Assembly: GCF_026262625.1 (NCBI RefSeq)
Contig: NZ_SHNN01000002.1
Location: 124,001 to 188,000, forward strand
DNA from: Candidatus Litorirhabdus singularis
GTDB lineage: Bacteria; Pseudomonadota; Gammaproteobacteria; Pseudomonadales; Halieaceae
Length of the DNA stretch: 64,000 bases
Reading direction: 5' to 3'
Made by a program: the position numbers and the translations under genes. The first letter of the stretch is position 1. Each line of letters opens with the position of its first letter. This document shows positions 26,258 to 35,002 of the stretch, piece by piece. The notes beneath the pieces are model-generated. The model did not search any database, had not been told where the DNA came from, and saw nothing but the letters and a program-made list of their open reading frames with translations.

Positions 26258-26692
26258 ATGACACAAACGGCACTGGCGGCAGAGTGGACGCTGCTACAGA
26301 ATCAGTACGATAGCTACGAGAAACACTCCTTGTGGATCAAGCTTGTGGCGCTGGTCCTGGTAACGCTGGTATTACTCATGACTGCACTAAACGGCATGCG
26401 CGTACCCGCCTCACTGCTGGTTATTAGCCTGTCTTTGTGGATGCAGGAGGCAATATGGAAGACTTTTCAGGCACGCATTGAGGCGCGTTTGCTCCGATTG
26501 GAAGTACTGCTTACGGAGGACGCGGAAAATGCCGTCAACGGTGACGCCTACCAGTACAATACGGCTTTTGCTGAGCAACGTCCGGGAACCGCTGGGTTGG
26601 TATTGGAATATGTACAGGCCGCGCGCCGACCAACGGTCGCTTTTCCGCATATTGTTTTGGTGGCTTTGCTGACATATGGCATTTTTTACTGA
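26258..26692 (+). CDS. Small inner-membrane protein of unknown function
   Basis: 144 aa with two adjacent hydrophobic helices at about 26-65 (WIKLVALVLVTLVLLMTAL and ASLLVISLSLWMQEAIW). A charged middle (RIEARLLRLEVLLTEDAEN) and a third helix at the very end (FPHIVLVALLTYGIFY) follow. No family is recognised. It stands alone between the decayed FAH gene and the molybdenum hydroxylase operon. Confidence 0.7.
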   Translation: MTQTALAAEWTLLQNQYDSYEKHSLWIKLVALVLVTLVLLMTALNGMRVPASLLVISLSLWMQEAIWKTFQARIEARLLRLEVLLTEDAENAVNGDAYQYNTAFAEQRPGTAGLVLEYVQAARRPTVAFPHIVLVALLTYGIFY

Positions 26693-26725
26693 AGCCGAGA
26701 CTGTCTGCGAAGACGCATAGCGGCT
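26693..26725 (+). terminator. Compound hairpin after the small membrane protein
   Basis: AGCCG at 26693-26697 pairs with CGGCT at 26721-26725, and inside it GTCT/AGAC pair around a GCGA loop (26703-26714). ATTCTTT follows. It begins immediately after the stop codon. This is a plausible but imperfect intrinsic terminator, since the T-run is interrupted. Confidence 0.35.
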
Positions 26726-26793
26726 ATTCTTTAGGTGGCGCATTATTGCTATCCTGCGACATGCCTTTTTGAATTCCACGGGGAACTCACTGT

Positions 26794-27675
26794 ATGACTG
26801 TTAGTCGTTTTTATTCACCCCAGAGTATTGCTGAGGCAACCGCCATTTTGCGTCAGCAGAGTGGTTGCCAGGTGCTGGCCGGAGGCACTGACCTCTTGGT
26901 GCAAATGCGCAATGGGGTTAAACAGCCCGAGTATATTGTCGATATTAAGGAAATACCCGGTATCCGTGACGTTACTTTGACTAATCAGGGGCTGACCCTG
27001 GGTGCTGCGGCGCCGGCGCAAAGCGTTACCGAGCGTCCCGATATTGCCGCCGCCTACCCGGGTCTGGTCGAGGCCATCGATATGATTGGCTCCACCCAGA
27101 TTCAGGGCCGTTGCTCGGTGGGTGGTAACTTGTGCAATGCCTCACCGGCGGCCGATACGGTGCCTGCTTTGATCGCTGTCGGCGCAGTCTGCCACGTGGT
27201 AGGGGGCGAAGGTGTGCGGCAGGTGCGGGTAGAAGACTTTAATACCGGCCCGGGGGAAAACTGCCTGAAGCGCGACGAACTGCTGATTTCGCTCTTTATA
27301 CCGCGACCGGGCGTGGGCAGTGCGGATGCCTATTTACGATTTACGCCACGCACTGAAATGGATATTGCAGTGGTGGGCGCGGGCGTCAGTCTCAGTCTGG
27401 ATCCGATGGGTACGGTCAGCGCGGCCCGGGTTGCGATTGGCGCGGCGGCTCCAACTGCTCTGTTGGTAGAGGAGGCAGCTGCAGCGATTATTGGAACCAC
27501 GCTAGAGGAGTCAGCCTTGGCAGCGCTGGCGGCGGCGGCTGGCGCGGCGGCCAGTCCAATTTCTGACAAACGCGGTAGTGCCGGTTATCGTACTAAAGTG
27601 GTGGGAGTTATGGCGCGACGAGCGGCTCAGATAGCCTGTGATAGAGCGCAGCAGCGACAGCGGAGGGCACATTAG
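26794..27675 (+). CDS. Molybdenum hydroxylase, FAD-binding (medium) subunit
   Basis: 293 aa, CoxM/XdhB-type flavoprotein subunit that passes electrons from the iron-sulfur subunit to the final acceptor. The FAD motif AGGTDLL is at 29-35 and the second motif VGGNLCNASPAADT near 109-122 is a close match to the family. An Ala-rich helix and the CO-dehydrogenase flavoprotein C-terminal domain follow. The 2Fe-2S subunit starts one base after its stop, and the molybdopterin subunit comes next, so one heterotrimeric enzyme is encoded. Confidence 0.94.
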   Translation: MTVSRFYSPQSIAEATAILRQQSGCQVLAGGTDLLVQMRNGVKQPEYIVDIKEIPGIRDVTLTNQGLTLGAAAPAQSVTERPDIAAAYPGLVEAIDMIGSTQIQGRCSVGGNLCNASPAADTVPALIAVGAVCHVVGGEGVRQVRVEDFNTGPGENCLKRDELLISLFIPRPGVGSADAYLRFTPRTEMDIAVVGAGVSLSLDPMGTVSAARVAIGAAAPTALLVEEAAAAIIGTTLEESALAALAAAAGAAASPISDKRGSAGYRTKVVGVMARRAAQIACDRAQQRQRRAH

Positions 27676-27676
27676 A

Positions 27677-28156
27677 ATGGCGATTCATGTAACGACCAGC
27701 ATTAACGCCGAGCCAGTGGAGTTTTTGTGCGAAGCGGATGACACGCTGGTGCACGTACTGCGCGATACTCTGAACCTCACCGGTACCAAAGAAGGGTGCA
27801 GTACTGGCGACTGTGGTGCTTGCACCATCGTGCTCGACGGTCGTCTGGCGTGCAGCTGTCTGGTGCTGGGAGTTGAAGCAGAGGGCAAGTCGATTGAGAC
27901 GATTGAAGGTGTGGCCACGCCGGGCGCGCTGCACGCAGTACAGCAGAGTTTGCTGGATCACGCAGGTTTGCAATGCGGTATCTGCACGCCGGGTATCGTG
28001 GTGGCAGCACGGGCCCTATTGGAACGTAACGCCGACCCCAGCGAAGAAGAAGTGCGTTACTGGCTGGCGGGCAACCTGTGCCGCTGCACCGGCTACGATA
28101 AAATTATCCGCGCAGTATTAGCTGCTGCGCAAGACCTGCGCGAGGCAGCGTCATGA
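27677..28156 (+). CDS. Molybdenum hydroxylase, 2Fe-2S (small) subunit
   Basis: 159 aa with two iron-sulfur sites. The plant-ferredoxin-type cluster uses C41, C46, C49 and C61 (EGCSTGDCGACTIVLDG). The all-helical domain has CGICTPG (C100, C103) and CRCTG (C135, C137). The frame is open upstream to 27638, but ATG 27677 is one base after the flavin-subunit stop and begins at the normal family N-terminus. GGAGG lies about ten bases upstream. It overlaps the large subunit start by four bases (ATGA). Confidence 0.95.
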   Translation: MAIHVTTSINAEPVEFLCEADDTLVHVLRDTLNLTGTKEGCSTGDCGACTIVLDGRLACSCLVLGVEAEGKSIETIEGVATPGALHAVQQSLLDHAGLQCGICTPGIVVAARALLERNADPSEEEVRYWLAGNLCRCTGYDKIIRAVLAAAQDLREAAS

Positions 28157-30405
28157 GAGATGCAGTGACCAACCGGTTCAAAGTCATCGGTACCCGCTCG
28201 GTGCGGCCGGACGGTATCGAAAAGGTAACCGGTCAAGCGAACTACGGCGCTGACTATTCACTACCGGGTATGCTCTGGGCCAAAGTTTTGCGCAGCCCCC
28301 ACGCGCACGCCCGTATAACCTCAATTGATCTCAGTGCAGCGCTGGCGATGCCTGGCGTACACGCGGCCATTACCTCAGATGTTTTTCCTGACCTGAAGGC
28401 GGGTATGGAAGACTCCGGTGAAGGCGAGGTCGATTTTCACGATCTGTCCTGCAATGTGATGGCGCGCGACAAGGTGCTTTATCACGGTCATGCGGTAGCG
28501 GCGGTGGCGGCCACCAGTGAGCGCATCGCAGAGCAGGCGCTGGCTGCGATTAAAGTAGATTACGAAGTGTTGCCGCATGTGGTGGATATCGGTGTAGCCA
28601 TGGCCGCAGATGCCCCCGTGTTACATCAAGACATGTTCACCGTGGGCTTGGCTGAACCTGCCGCTGCACCTTCCAATATAGCCAGCCGCTCGGAAATCAG
28701 TCAGGGTGACTTGGCCGCCGGTTTTGCTCAGGCCGATATTATTGTCGAGCGCAGCTACCGTATTCCGACCGCGCATCAGGGTTACATTGAGCCTCATGCC
28801 TGCGTAGTGAGTGTTAATCAAGACGGCCAGGTGGATATCTGGGCGAGTTCCCAGGGTCACTTTATGGTGCGTGATTACACCAGCAAAGTACTGGGGGTGG
28901 CGGTAGGTTCAATTAAAGTAACGCCAGCAGAGATCGGTGGCGGCTTTGGCGGCAAGACGACGGTGTATCTGGAACCCGTCGCGGCGGCACTGTCGGCGCG
29001 TTCAGGGCGTCCAGTCAAAATGGTGATGACTCGAGAAGAAGTATTTCGAGCGACGGGCCCCGCCGCGGCCGGAATTGTGAACGTGCGTATCGGCGCCCGC
29101 GACGATGGCAAGCTTACCGCTATGGACAGTGAAGTGATTCTGGATGCCGGCGCCTATAAAGGCTCCCCGGCAGCTACTGGCGCGCGCTGTATGTACGCGC
29201 CCTATAACTGCGACAACCGACGTACGGTTGCGTTAGACGTGGTAACTAACACGGCGAAGACCGCGGCCTACCGGGCACCGGGAGCCCCACAGGCGCATTT
29301 GGGCGTTGAGTGTGTGCTGAATGAAATAGCCGATAGCCTTGATATTGACCCAATCGACCTGCGCCTGCTTAACGCGGTCGATGAAGGCGATCGAGCGTTC
29401 TTTGGTGCGAAGTATCGCGCTATTGGTTTGAAACAGACGCTGGAGGCTGCCAAAGCTCACCCCAATTACCATCGGCCGCTGGCAAACGGTCAGGGGCGCG
29501 GTGTTGCCGTCGGTTTCTGGTTTAACTTCGGCCTGCAGTCCAGCGCTACCATTAACGTGCATGAGGGCGGTACGGTGGCGGTGATTACTGGCAACCCTGA
29601 TATCGGCGGCTCACGTGCGTCGATGGCGCTGATGGCAGCGGAGGCGTTGGGCGTTCCGCTGGAAACTATCAAGCCGCACATCGCTGACACCGAATCAGTG
29701 GGTTACAACGATCTCACTGGCGGCAGCCGCACTACATTTGCCAGCGGTTGGGCGGTTATAAATGCGGCCGAAAAAATTGTGGAAAGCTGCCGCCAGCGTG
29801 CTGCAGCCCTCTGGGAAGTTGATGTGGAGACGGTCAGCTGGGCCGACGGTGCCGCCGTCTGCGCCGGTCATGATCCGTTAACGCTGGCGCAACTGGCAGC
29901 TAAAGCAGATGTTACCGGAGGCCCACTGACTGCTTCGGCTTCACTGAATGCTAAGGGGGCAGGACCTGGGTTTGCAGTCAGTTTGTGCGATGTCTCGGTT
30001 GACCGCGACACTGGCAAGGTGGACATTATTAGTTTTACCGCGTTGCAGGACGTTGGCAAGGCGATACATCCGGGCTACGTTGAAGGGCAGATGGAAGGTG
30101 GCGCAGTGCAGGGTATTGGCTGGGCACTCAACGAAGAGTATATTTTTGATAGTCAGGGTCGGCTGGAGAATCCCGGTTTCCTCGACTACCGCATGCCGGT
30201 GGCTTCTGATCTGCCGATGATTGATACGGTTATTATCGAGTGCCCTAACCCTGGACACCCCTATGGCGTGCGCGGGGTAGGCGAGCCACCTATTTGTGCA
30301 CCTATGCCGGCGGTGACAACGGCAGTGAACCACGCGATTGGCGCGCATTTGACGACGCTGCCGCTGACTCCGGAGCGGGTCTTGGCGGCACTGGATTCGC
30401 TCTAG
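28153..30405 (+). CDS. Molybdenum hydroxylase, molybdopterin-binding (large) subunit
   Basis: 750 aa, xanthine-oxidase superfamily catalytic subunit. Motifs are GTRSVRPDGIEKVTGQANY at the start, GGGFGGK at 262-268, AYRAPGAPQA around 372-381 and GVGEPP with the catalytic base Glu711. The CO-dehydrogenase form-I active-site loop (AYRCSFR) is absent, so the enzyme is not CODH. A heteroaromatic, aldehyde or acyl-CoA substrate is likely, but unspecified. No XdhC/CoxF-type maturation gene is nearby. Confidence 0.94.
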   Translation: MRDAVTNRFKVIGTRSVRPDGIEKVTGQANYGADYSLPGMLWAKVLRSPHAHARITSIDLSAALAMPGVHAAITSDVFPDLKAGMEDSGEGEVDFHDLSCNVMARDKVLYHGHAVAAVAATSERIAEQALAAIKVDYEVLPHVVDIGVAMAADAPVLHQDMFTVGLAEPAAAPSNIASRSEISQGDLAAGFAQADIIVERSYRIPTAHQGYIEPHACVVSVNQDGQVDIWASSQGHFMVRDYTSKVLGVAVGSIKVTPAEIGGGFGGKTTVYLEPVAAALSARSGRPVKMVMTREEVFRATGPAAAGIVNVRIGARDDGKLTAMDSEVILDAGAYKGSPAATGARCMYAPYNCDNRRTVALDVVTNTAKTAAYRAPGAPQAHLGVECVLNEIADSLDIDPIDLRLLNAVDEGDRAFFGAKYRAIGLKQTLEAAKAHPNYHRPLANGQGRGVAVGFWFNFGLQSSATINVHEGGTVAVITGNPDIGGSRASMALMAAEALGVPLETIKPHIADTESVGYNDLTGGSRTTFASGWAVINAAEKIVESCRQRAAALWEVDVETVSWADGAAVCAGHDPLTLAQLAAKADVTGGPLTASASLNAKGAGPGFAVSLCDVSVDRDTGKVDIISFTALQDVGKAIHPGYVEGQMEGGAVQGIGWALNEEYIFDSQGRLENPGFLDYRMPVASDLPMIDTVIIECPNPGHPYGVRGVGEPPICAPMPAVTTAVNHAIGAHLTTLPLTPERVLAALDSL

Positions 30406-30407
30406 TC

Positions 30408-30668
30408 GTGCCCACGGTTGTGCTCACTGGAGACCTGCGCCGTTATACCGGACTGGGTGAGCAGGGCCAGATAGAGGAAGTACAGGTTCAGGCGCTTAAC
30501 TATCGCGCCGTACGGCGTGAATTGCAGGCGATGTTCCCACTGCTGGAGGACGCCGTGCTGGACAAGTACGGGGTCGCGATTGACGGTGTCATGGTGCAAA
30601 CGCCGTTGCTGGAGACGCTGGAACCCGACAGCGAGCTGGTGTTTATCGCCAAAATCGCGGCGGGTTGA
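30408..30668 (+). CDS. MoaD/ThiS-like ubiquitin-fold protein with Ala-Gly C-terminus
   Basis: An 86-aa small protein starting at GTG 30408, two bases after the large-subunit stop. The fold pattern fits MoaD/ThiS: beta-strand TVVLTGDLRRYTG, helix NYRAVRRELQAMFP, YGVAIDGVMVQTPLLETL, and a final strand SELVFIAKIAAG. MoaD proteins normally end Gly-Gly, which is thiocarboxylated by MoeB-type enzymes. Here the end is Ala-Gly, which may alter activation. Position suggests a dedicated sulfur carrier or a structural partner for this molybdenum enzyme. A longer frame from 30294 overlaps the large subunit and is rejected. Confidence 0.7.
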   Translation: MPTVVLTGDLRRYTGLGEQGQIEEVQVQALNYRAVRRELQAMFPLLEDAVLDKYGVAIDGVMVQTPLLETLEPDSELVFIAKIAAG

Positions 30669-30674
30669 GCCAGA

Positions 30675-32411
30675 TTAGCTGAGGTTAGCCGCTACCGCAT
30701 CCAGAAAACCCTGCATGTCGACCACCTGCTCCTGTTCCGGGCGGGTGGTTTTACCCTTGATGTCACCCGTGATAATGCCTTGATCCACGGTTTTGATAAG
30801 GGCTTCTTTGAGTACCGCAGAATACTCCGCAAGCTCTGGATTGGCGTCACGCTGGGCCAGTGTCTCAAGCGCGTTGGCGAGCGCGAAGATCAGTGCCGAA
30901 GAATTGAACACAGCTTCCTTACCATCGCTTTCAAGATATTTCAGGTAAAGGTCGTGAGCGGTGCCGTGGGGTGCTTCAAACAGCATGGTGCCATCTTTAC
31001 TTTCAATGATGGAGCTGGCGGTGGCCAGGCTGCCTCCCAGTGCCGCGGCGATATCCGAGAAGATGTCGCCGTCCAGATTCTGGGCCGGGTAGAGCGCATT
31101 GCGGGGCGGGTCGGCGATCATCTTCTTGAGTTGGCTGGAGGGGCGCATAATCATGAAGGAGGGCGGTTCGGTTTGATCGTCTACCAACTCCACCCGCACT
31201 TCATTGATGACGTCGCTAAACACTTCGTCATATTCGAAGTACTCGCGCTTAAGCCCAAAGTACACTTCCTTGTCTTTCAGTGAAGCGTCGCGAAACACCT
31301 GTTTGACCCAGTCCTTAATTGCAGCACGGTCGTTAGTCATGAACAACATGGGGTCATTGGCCTGTAACTCGCGGGCGCATTTTTCTTCGCCGTCGATGAT
31401 CACCTTGACGATGCCAGCTTCTGGCGCCGGCGCGTTGTAGCTGCCGTACTGATCGCCACCGCCGGCACTCATGCGAGAAATAGAGACATGAAATTTGCGA
31501 TCTGGAATACCATACTCTTTGAGCGTTTTGACCAGCTTGTACAGGCGCCTGCCGGTGTTATTGTCGGGTACGCCCCAAAGCGCTCGCTCGGGTGGGTTGG
31601 AGACCAGGCGCGCGGCCTGGGCATCAATCAGTTCATAGTGGTAGTTGAGTCCTGCTTTGATGAACTGGGCGCTGAACTCCTGTTTATAGATGTCTTCTAT
31701 CAGAGTGCGCATAACGCCATCGTAGCCTGGTATAACGGTATCTTTCAGGCCCACGTAGGCGTCCCGTTGTTCGTCCAGAGCCCGCTGAAAAAACTGCCGC
31801 GCCCATTCTGCGACTCCGGTATAAGCGTTTGTGGCCAGCATCCAGGGGTCACCCAGATTGATGCGCCGGCGATGCAGTTCGACGGGGTCACCGCTGCTGC
31901 CAACAAACACCAGTTTGGCGATGCCAGTGGCGTCTGATAGTCCATTGTGGCTTTCTTTATTACCACCATGGCTCATGGTATCCACATCAATATCGCGGCC
32001 AATCCACTGCGGCGGAGTGTTCTTGATGTTTCGAAACTGTATATCTTCGCGGGTAATGTTGCCGGCGATGCCTTTACGGATGGCGCCGTTGGGAGATTTG
32101 GTAGCCAGTTTATCCAGCTCTGCCTCGCGTAGCTGGGGATGCTGTTTCAATAACTCTGTGAGCTGCTCCCGGTTGACCGTCATGCCAGCATTCTTGATGC
32201 CGACGCCATGTTGCTTGAGGGCGTCGATGGCGTCGCGGACGACCTGGCCATTGCTGGCCACGCGCTGCTCGGCGGAGAGGTCTATTTCTACCAGCGGAAT
32301 ATCCAGCCGCTGGTTGACGAACTGATCCATGATGCGCTCGAAGGCGATCTGCGCCATTTCGTCGCCGTGTAACACCACCAGCGGCGCGTTGACCTTGATT
32401 TTCTGCGTCAT
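30675..32411 (-). CDS. icd: NADP-type isocitrate dehydrogenase with internal duplication
   Basis: 578 aa. Oxidative decarboxylation of isocitrate to 2-oxoglutarate is the expected reaction. The N-terminus VVLHGDEMAQIAFERIMDQF and KSPNGAIRKGIAGNITRED follow the eukaryote-like dimeric (type II) family, as do DGDIFSD (447-453) and the C-terminal EAPHGTAHDLYLKYL. That family is about 410-420 aa, whereas monomeric IDH is about 740. The extra length comes from a second copy of the central segment: residues about 135-295 (GDPWMLATNAY, YVGLKDTVIPGYDG, VSNPPERALWG) align with about 305-455 (NDPMLFMTND, YFGLKREYFEYDE, IADPPRNALYP). Copy 1 keeps the K-T-x-YDG stretch but lost DGD; copy 2 keeps DGD. ATG 32411 has GGGAG five bases upstream. 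Confidence 0.85.
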   Translation of the reverse strand: MTQKIKVNAPLVVLHGDEMAQIAFERIMDQFVNQRLDIPLVEIDLSAEQRVASNGQVVRDAIDALKQHGVGIKNAGMTVNREQLTELLKQHPQLREAELDKLATKSPNGAIRKGIAGNITREDIQFRNIKNTPPQWIGRDIDVDTMSHGGNKESHNGLSDATGIAKLVFVGSSGDPVELHRRRINLGDPWMLATNAYTGVAEWARQFFQRALDEQRDAYVGLKDTVIPGYDGVMRTLIEDIYKQEFSAQFIKAGLNYHYELIDAQAARLVSNPPERALWGVPDNNTGRRLYKLVKTLKEYGIPDRKFHVSISRMSAGGGDQYGSYNAPAPEAGIVKVIIDGEEKCARELQANDPMLFMTNDRAAIKDWVKQVFRDASLKDKEVYFGLKREYFEYDEVFSDVINEVRVELVDDQTEPPSFMIMRPSSQLKKMIADPPRNALYPAQNLDGDIFSDIAAALGGSLATASSIIESKDGTMLFEAPHGTAHDLYLKYLESDGKEAVFNSSALIFALANALETLAQRDANPELAEYSAVLKEALIKTVDQGIITGDIKGKTTRPEQEQVVDMQGFLDAVAANLS

Positions 32412-32483
32412 GAAGTCTCCCGTAGCAAGCATTCCATTATAGCGGAAGGGTGGGCCTGCAAGTGTCCTCTTCGACTGGCCGAA

Positions 32484-33554
32484 CTACCGCGCTGGCGCAA
32501 AATCCGGCACCGAAATCAGTCGGTCTCCGGCGAATGAGCCCATATAGATACGACCCGCCTGTGGCACGGCCACGGTGGCTGCGCCCATGGGAGCACCGCT
32601 GTGGCTGAAAACGACTCCGGTAGCCATAGTCTGAGGGTCAAGCGCCACAATCTCTAAGGCTACCGGGCAGGTCTCTGCATGAGCGTCTAAACAACCGACC
32701 ATGGTTAGCAGGCTGCCGGTATGGCTGGCCACTAGCAGGCGACCGTCCGAGCCCCAGGCGCTATTGTCAGCCGCTTTAAGAGCCGCGCGGCCAATGACTT
32801 CGCCGCTGTCAGCATTGATCTTCCAGACCTCATTTTCCATGTACATATTGGCGAAGAGGAAGCGATTGTCGGCGCTGATCTCCAGCCCGTTGGGTTGGGA
32901 CGCATCGGTGCCGGGTAAAATGCGTAGTCCACCGTCGTGGCTCCAGCGCCAGACGTCACCGGTGGGAATGCCTACGAGGCTTTGCAACATCTCTATATTG
33001 CCGCCATTGTGGAGCATGCGGGTGAATGCGATATCGCCGTTGTTGAAGCCCACCACATCATTAACAAAGGTCTCCTCTGCCGCGATCACGCAACCACGCC
33101 ACTCTATGCTGGTAGCGGATCCTGCAGGAATCACTTCAAAAACTTCAATCGCCTCACGCTCGCCGTGATTAACGACCAGATAGCGCCAGCGACCATCTGC
33201 CATCTGGTGGAGGTGGGTGCCGTGGGGCCCAAATATTTCAGGTGGTCGGGTGCAATCAGTCTGTCCCCAGGGCGCTGTAGCGCTGCCCGCAGGCGCGTCA
33301 GTCGGGTACAGAGTACGCAGCGTTTCGGTGTTGGTATCGAACAGGGAGATGCTGCCAACGCCGCCTTCCATACCAGGAAAATGAGCGAGCAGGAGGTGGC
33401 GGTTATCCGGTAGCGCGGCAATATCTTCCGGCGCCTGCATACCGCACACCGGTCTGATATCGCCTACAGACTCGCAGCCGACAATCGGCGGGCTGGTATC
33501 ACCACAGGCAGTGATTAACAGTCCTGTGGTCAGTAAAGCGAGTAATCTGAACAT
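32484..33554 (-). CDS. Beta-propeller lipoprotein (SMP-30/gluconolactonase-like)
   Basis: 356 aa. The signal peptide MFRLLALLTTGLLITACG has the lipobox ITAC with Cys17, and the next residue is Gly, so sorting to the outer membrane is likely. The body has repeating strands (EDIAALPDNRHLLLAHFPG, LEISADNRFLFANMYMENE, AWGSDGRLLVASHTGSL) like six-bladed SMP-30/arylesterase propellers. Several cysteines (CESVGDIRPVC, CLDAHAETC) could form disulfides. Enzyme activity is not evident. It lies upstream of the isocitrate dehydrogenase on the same strand with a gap of about 70 bases. Confidence 0.75.
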   Translation of the reverse strand: MFRLLALLTTGLLITACGDTSPPIVGCESVGDIRPVCGMQAPEDIAALPDNRHLLLAHFPGMEGGVGSISLFDTNTETLRTLYPTDAPAGSATAPWGQTDCTRPPEIFGPHGTHLHQMADGRWRYLVVNHGEREAIEVFEVIPAGSATSIEWRGCVIAAEETFVNDVVGFNNGDIAFTRMLHNGGNIEMLQSLVGIPTGDVWRWSHDGGLRILPGTDASQPNGLEISADNRFLFANMYMENEVWKINADSGEVIGRAALKAADNSAWGSDGRLLVASHTGSLLTMVGCLDAHAETCPVALEIVALDPQTMATGVVFSHSGAPMGAATVAVPQAGRIYMGSFAGDRLISVPDFAPAR

Positions 33555-33727
33555 AGTGGGGCGCCTCTATAATGGTGAGATTGGCTAGCTGCTGCGTAAT
33601 GTACTTTGGCTGAAGTTACCCTGCCTGAGGCTTGGCATCAATGCCCGCTTCCGGTGGGGCTGCTGCACGACCTCTGCTTATGCTAGGCTGACAAGCCCTC
33701 GTTTGCTTAAATTCTGGCCCTGAATTC

Positions 33728-35002
33728 ATGAAGTTTGCCAACTTGCCACTGGGCACTGCGTTGCGCCTGATGCTGCCGTTTGGCTTCGGCTTCTACCTGT
33801 CGATGTTTACGCGGACACTTTCTAACATCGTCAAACAGCCCATCCAGGCCGAGCTGGGCATGGGTGAAGAGGCGATAGGCCTGGCGTTGGGAACTGCTTT
33901 TTTCCTGGCTTTCGCGCTGGCGCAGCTGCCGGTCGGTATTCTGATTGATCGTTATGATCCACGTCGGGTCAATGCGCTGCTGTTTGTTCTGGCAGCATTG
34001 GGCGCCGTGGTGATTGGAATGGCGCAGACACCGGAGCTGCTGGCTATCGGCAGAGTCATGATGGGGGTGGGTTTCGCCGCAGGTCTGATGGCCTCGCTCA
34101 AAGTCTATTCTCTGTGGTTTGATACGCAGCGTTTGGCGACGCTGAACAGCCTGCAGTTTATGATTGGCGTGCTCGGCGCCTGGTCGGCTACCAAGCCAGT
34201 AGAGCTGCTGTTGCGCGTGTTGGACTGGCGTGAGCTGTACTTTTTGTTCGCCGCGATCACGGTGTTGGCAGCGCTGCTAATGGTGCTGATGGCACCACGT
34301 CATGACGGTGAGGGCGGACAGGAAACACTGCAAGAGCAGTTGGGGGGACTGCGGACAATTTTTTGCGACGGTTATTTCTGGCGCGTGAGTCCGCTGATGT
34401 TTATTTCCATGGGTATATCGCAGGGTTTGGGTACGCTCTATGTTTTTTCCTGGTTAACCGGTGTCGCCCAGCAGGACACGGCTACCGCTGCCACGTCTAT
34501 TTCCGTTGTCACTCTGGTTTCTGCGGCTAACTTTGCGCTTCTGGGGCCTTTAGCCGAACGCTTGATAAACCGGGGTTACAGCCCGATGTTACTGCCGTTG
34601 CTGGGGCAAATGTTGGCGATGGCTTTGTTAAGTCTATTGGCGGTACAGGTGTTGATAGGCGCTGTGCCCCAGTGGGTGTTGTACACCATGGCAGCCGGCA
34701 CCACGACGTTGGTGTTTGTGGCACTGAGTCGCGCGTTCCCCGCGGCTATGATTGGTCGAGCCTACACAGCCTTCAACCTGCTGAGCTTTCTTACCGCAGC
34801 CCTGGTGCAGTGGCTGGTCGGGTTTATGCTGGACTGGTTAACACCCGCTGGCAGCAACGGTGTTGCTCCAGAGGCCTGGCGCTGGGCCTTCCTGTTACTG
34901 GTGTTGTGTCAATTGTTGGGGCTGATCTGGTATCTGATGGCGCGGAAATTGGGCATCGGCGCCACTACTATGCTTGAAAAAACCACTAATCAAGCCGCCT
35001 GA
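33728..35002 (+). CDS. MFS transporter
   Basis: A 424-aa major facilitator with twelve predicted helices. Motif A in loop 2-3 reads GILIDRYDPRRVN. FAAGLMASLKVYSLWF and the long cytoplasmic loop after helix 6 (MAPRHDGEGGQETLQEQLG) are typical. The pattern resembles nitrate/nitrite-porter-like and RhmT-like members, but substrate cannot be predicted. It overlaps the convergent PqiA-like gene by 13 bases at the 3' end. Confidence 0.88.
   Translation: MKFANLPLGTALRLMLPFGFGFYLSMFTRTLSNIVKQPIQAELGMGEEAIGLALGTAFFLAFALAQLPVGILIDRYDPRRVNALLFVLAALGAVVIGMAQTPELLAIGRVMMGVGFAAGLMASLKVYSLWFDTQRLATLNSLQFMIGVLGAWSATKPVELLLRVLDWRELYFLFAAITVLAALLMVLMAPRHDGEGGQETLQEQLGGLRTIFCDGYFWRVSPLMFISMGISQGLGTLYVFSWLTGVAQQDTATAATSISVVTLVSAANFALLGPLAERLINRGYSPMLLPLLGQMLAMALLSLLAVQVLIGAVPQWVLYTMAAGTTTLVFVALSRAFPAAMIGRAYTAFNLLSFLTAALVQWLVGFMLDWLTPAGSNGVAPEAWRWAFLLLVLCQLLGLIWYLMARKLGIGATTMLEKTTNQAA

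Noticed and set aside
28153-30405. Aerobic CO dehydrogenase large subunit
   Set aside because: The form-I active-site loop AYRCSFR is missing; the loop reads AYRAPGAPQA, so CO oxidation is not supported.
30780-31283. 167-aa + strand frame opposite isocitrate dehydrogenase
   Set aside because: Antisense shadow of a clear enzyme gene, with low-complexity composition and no family.
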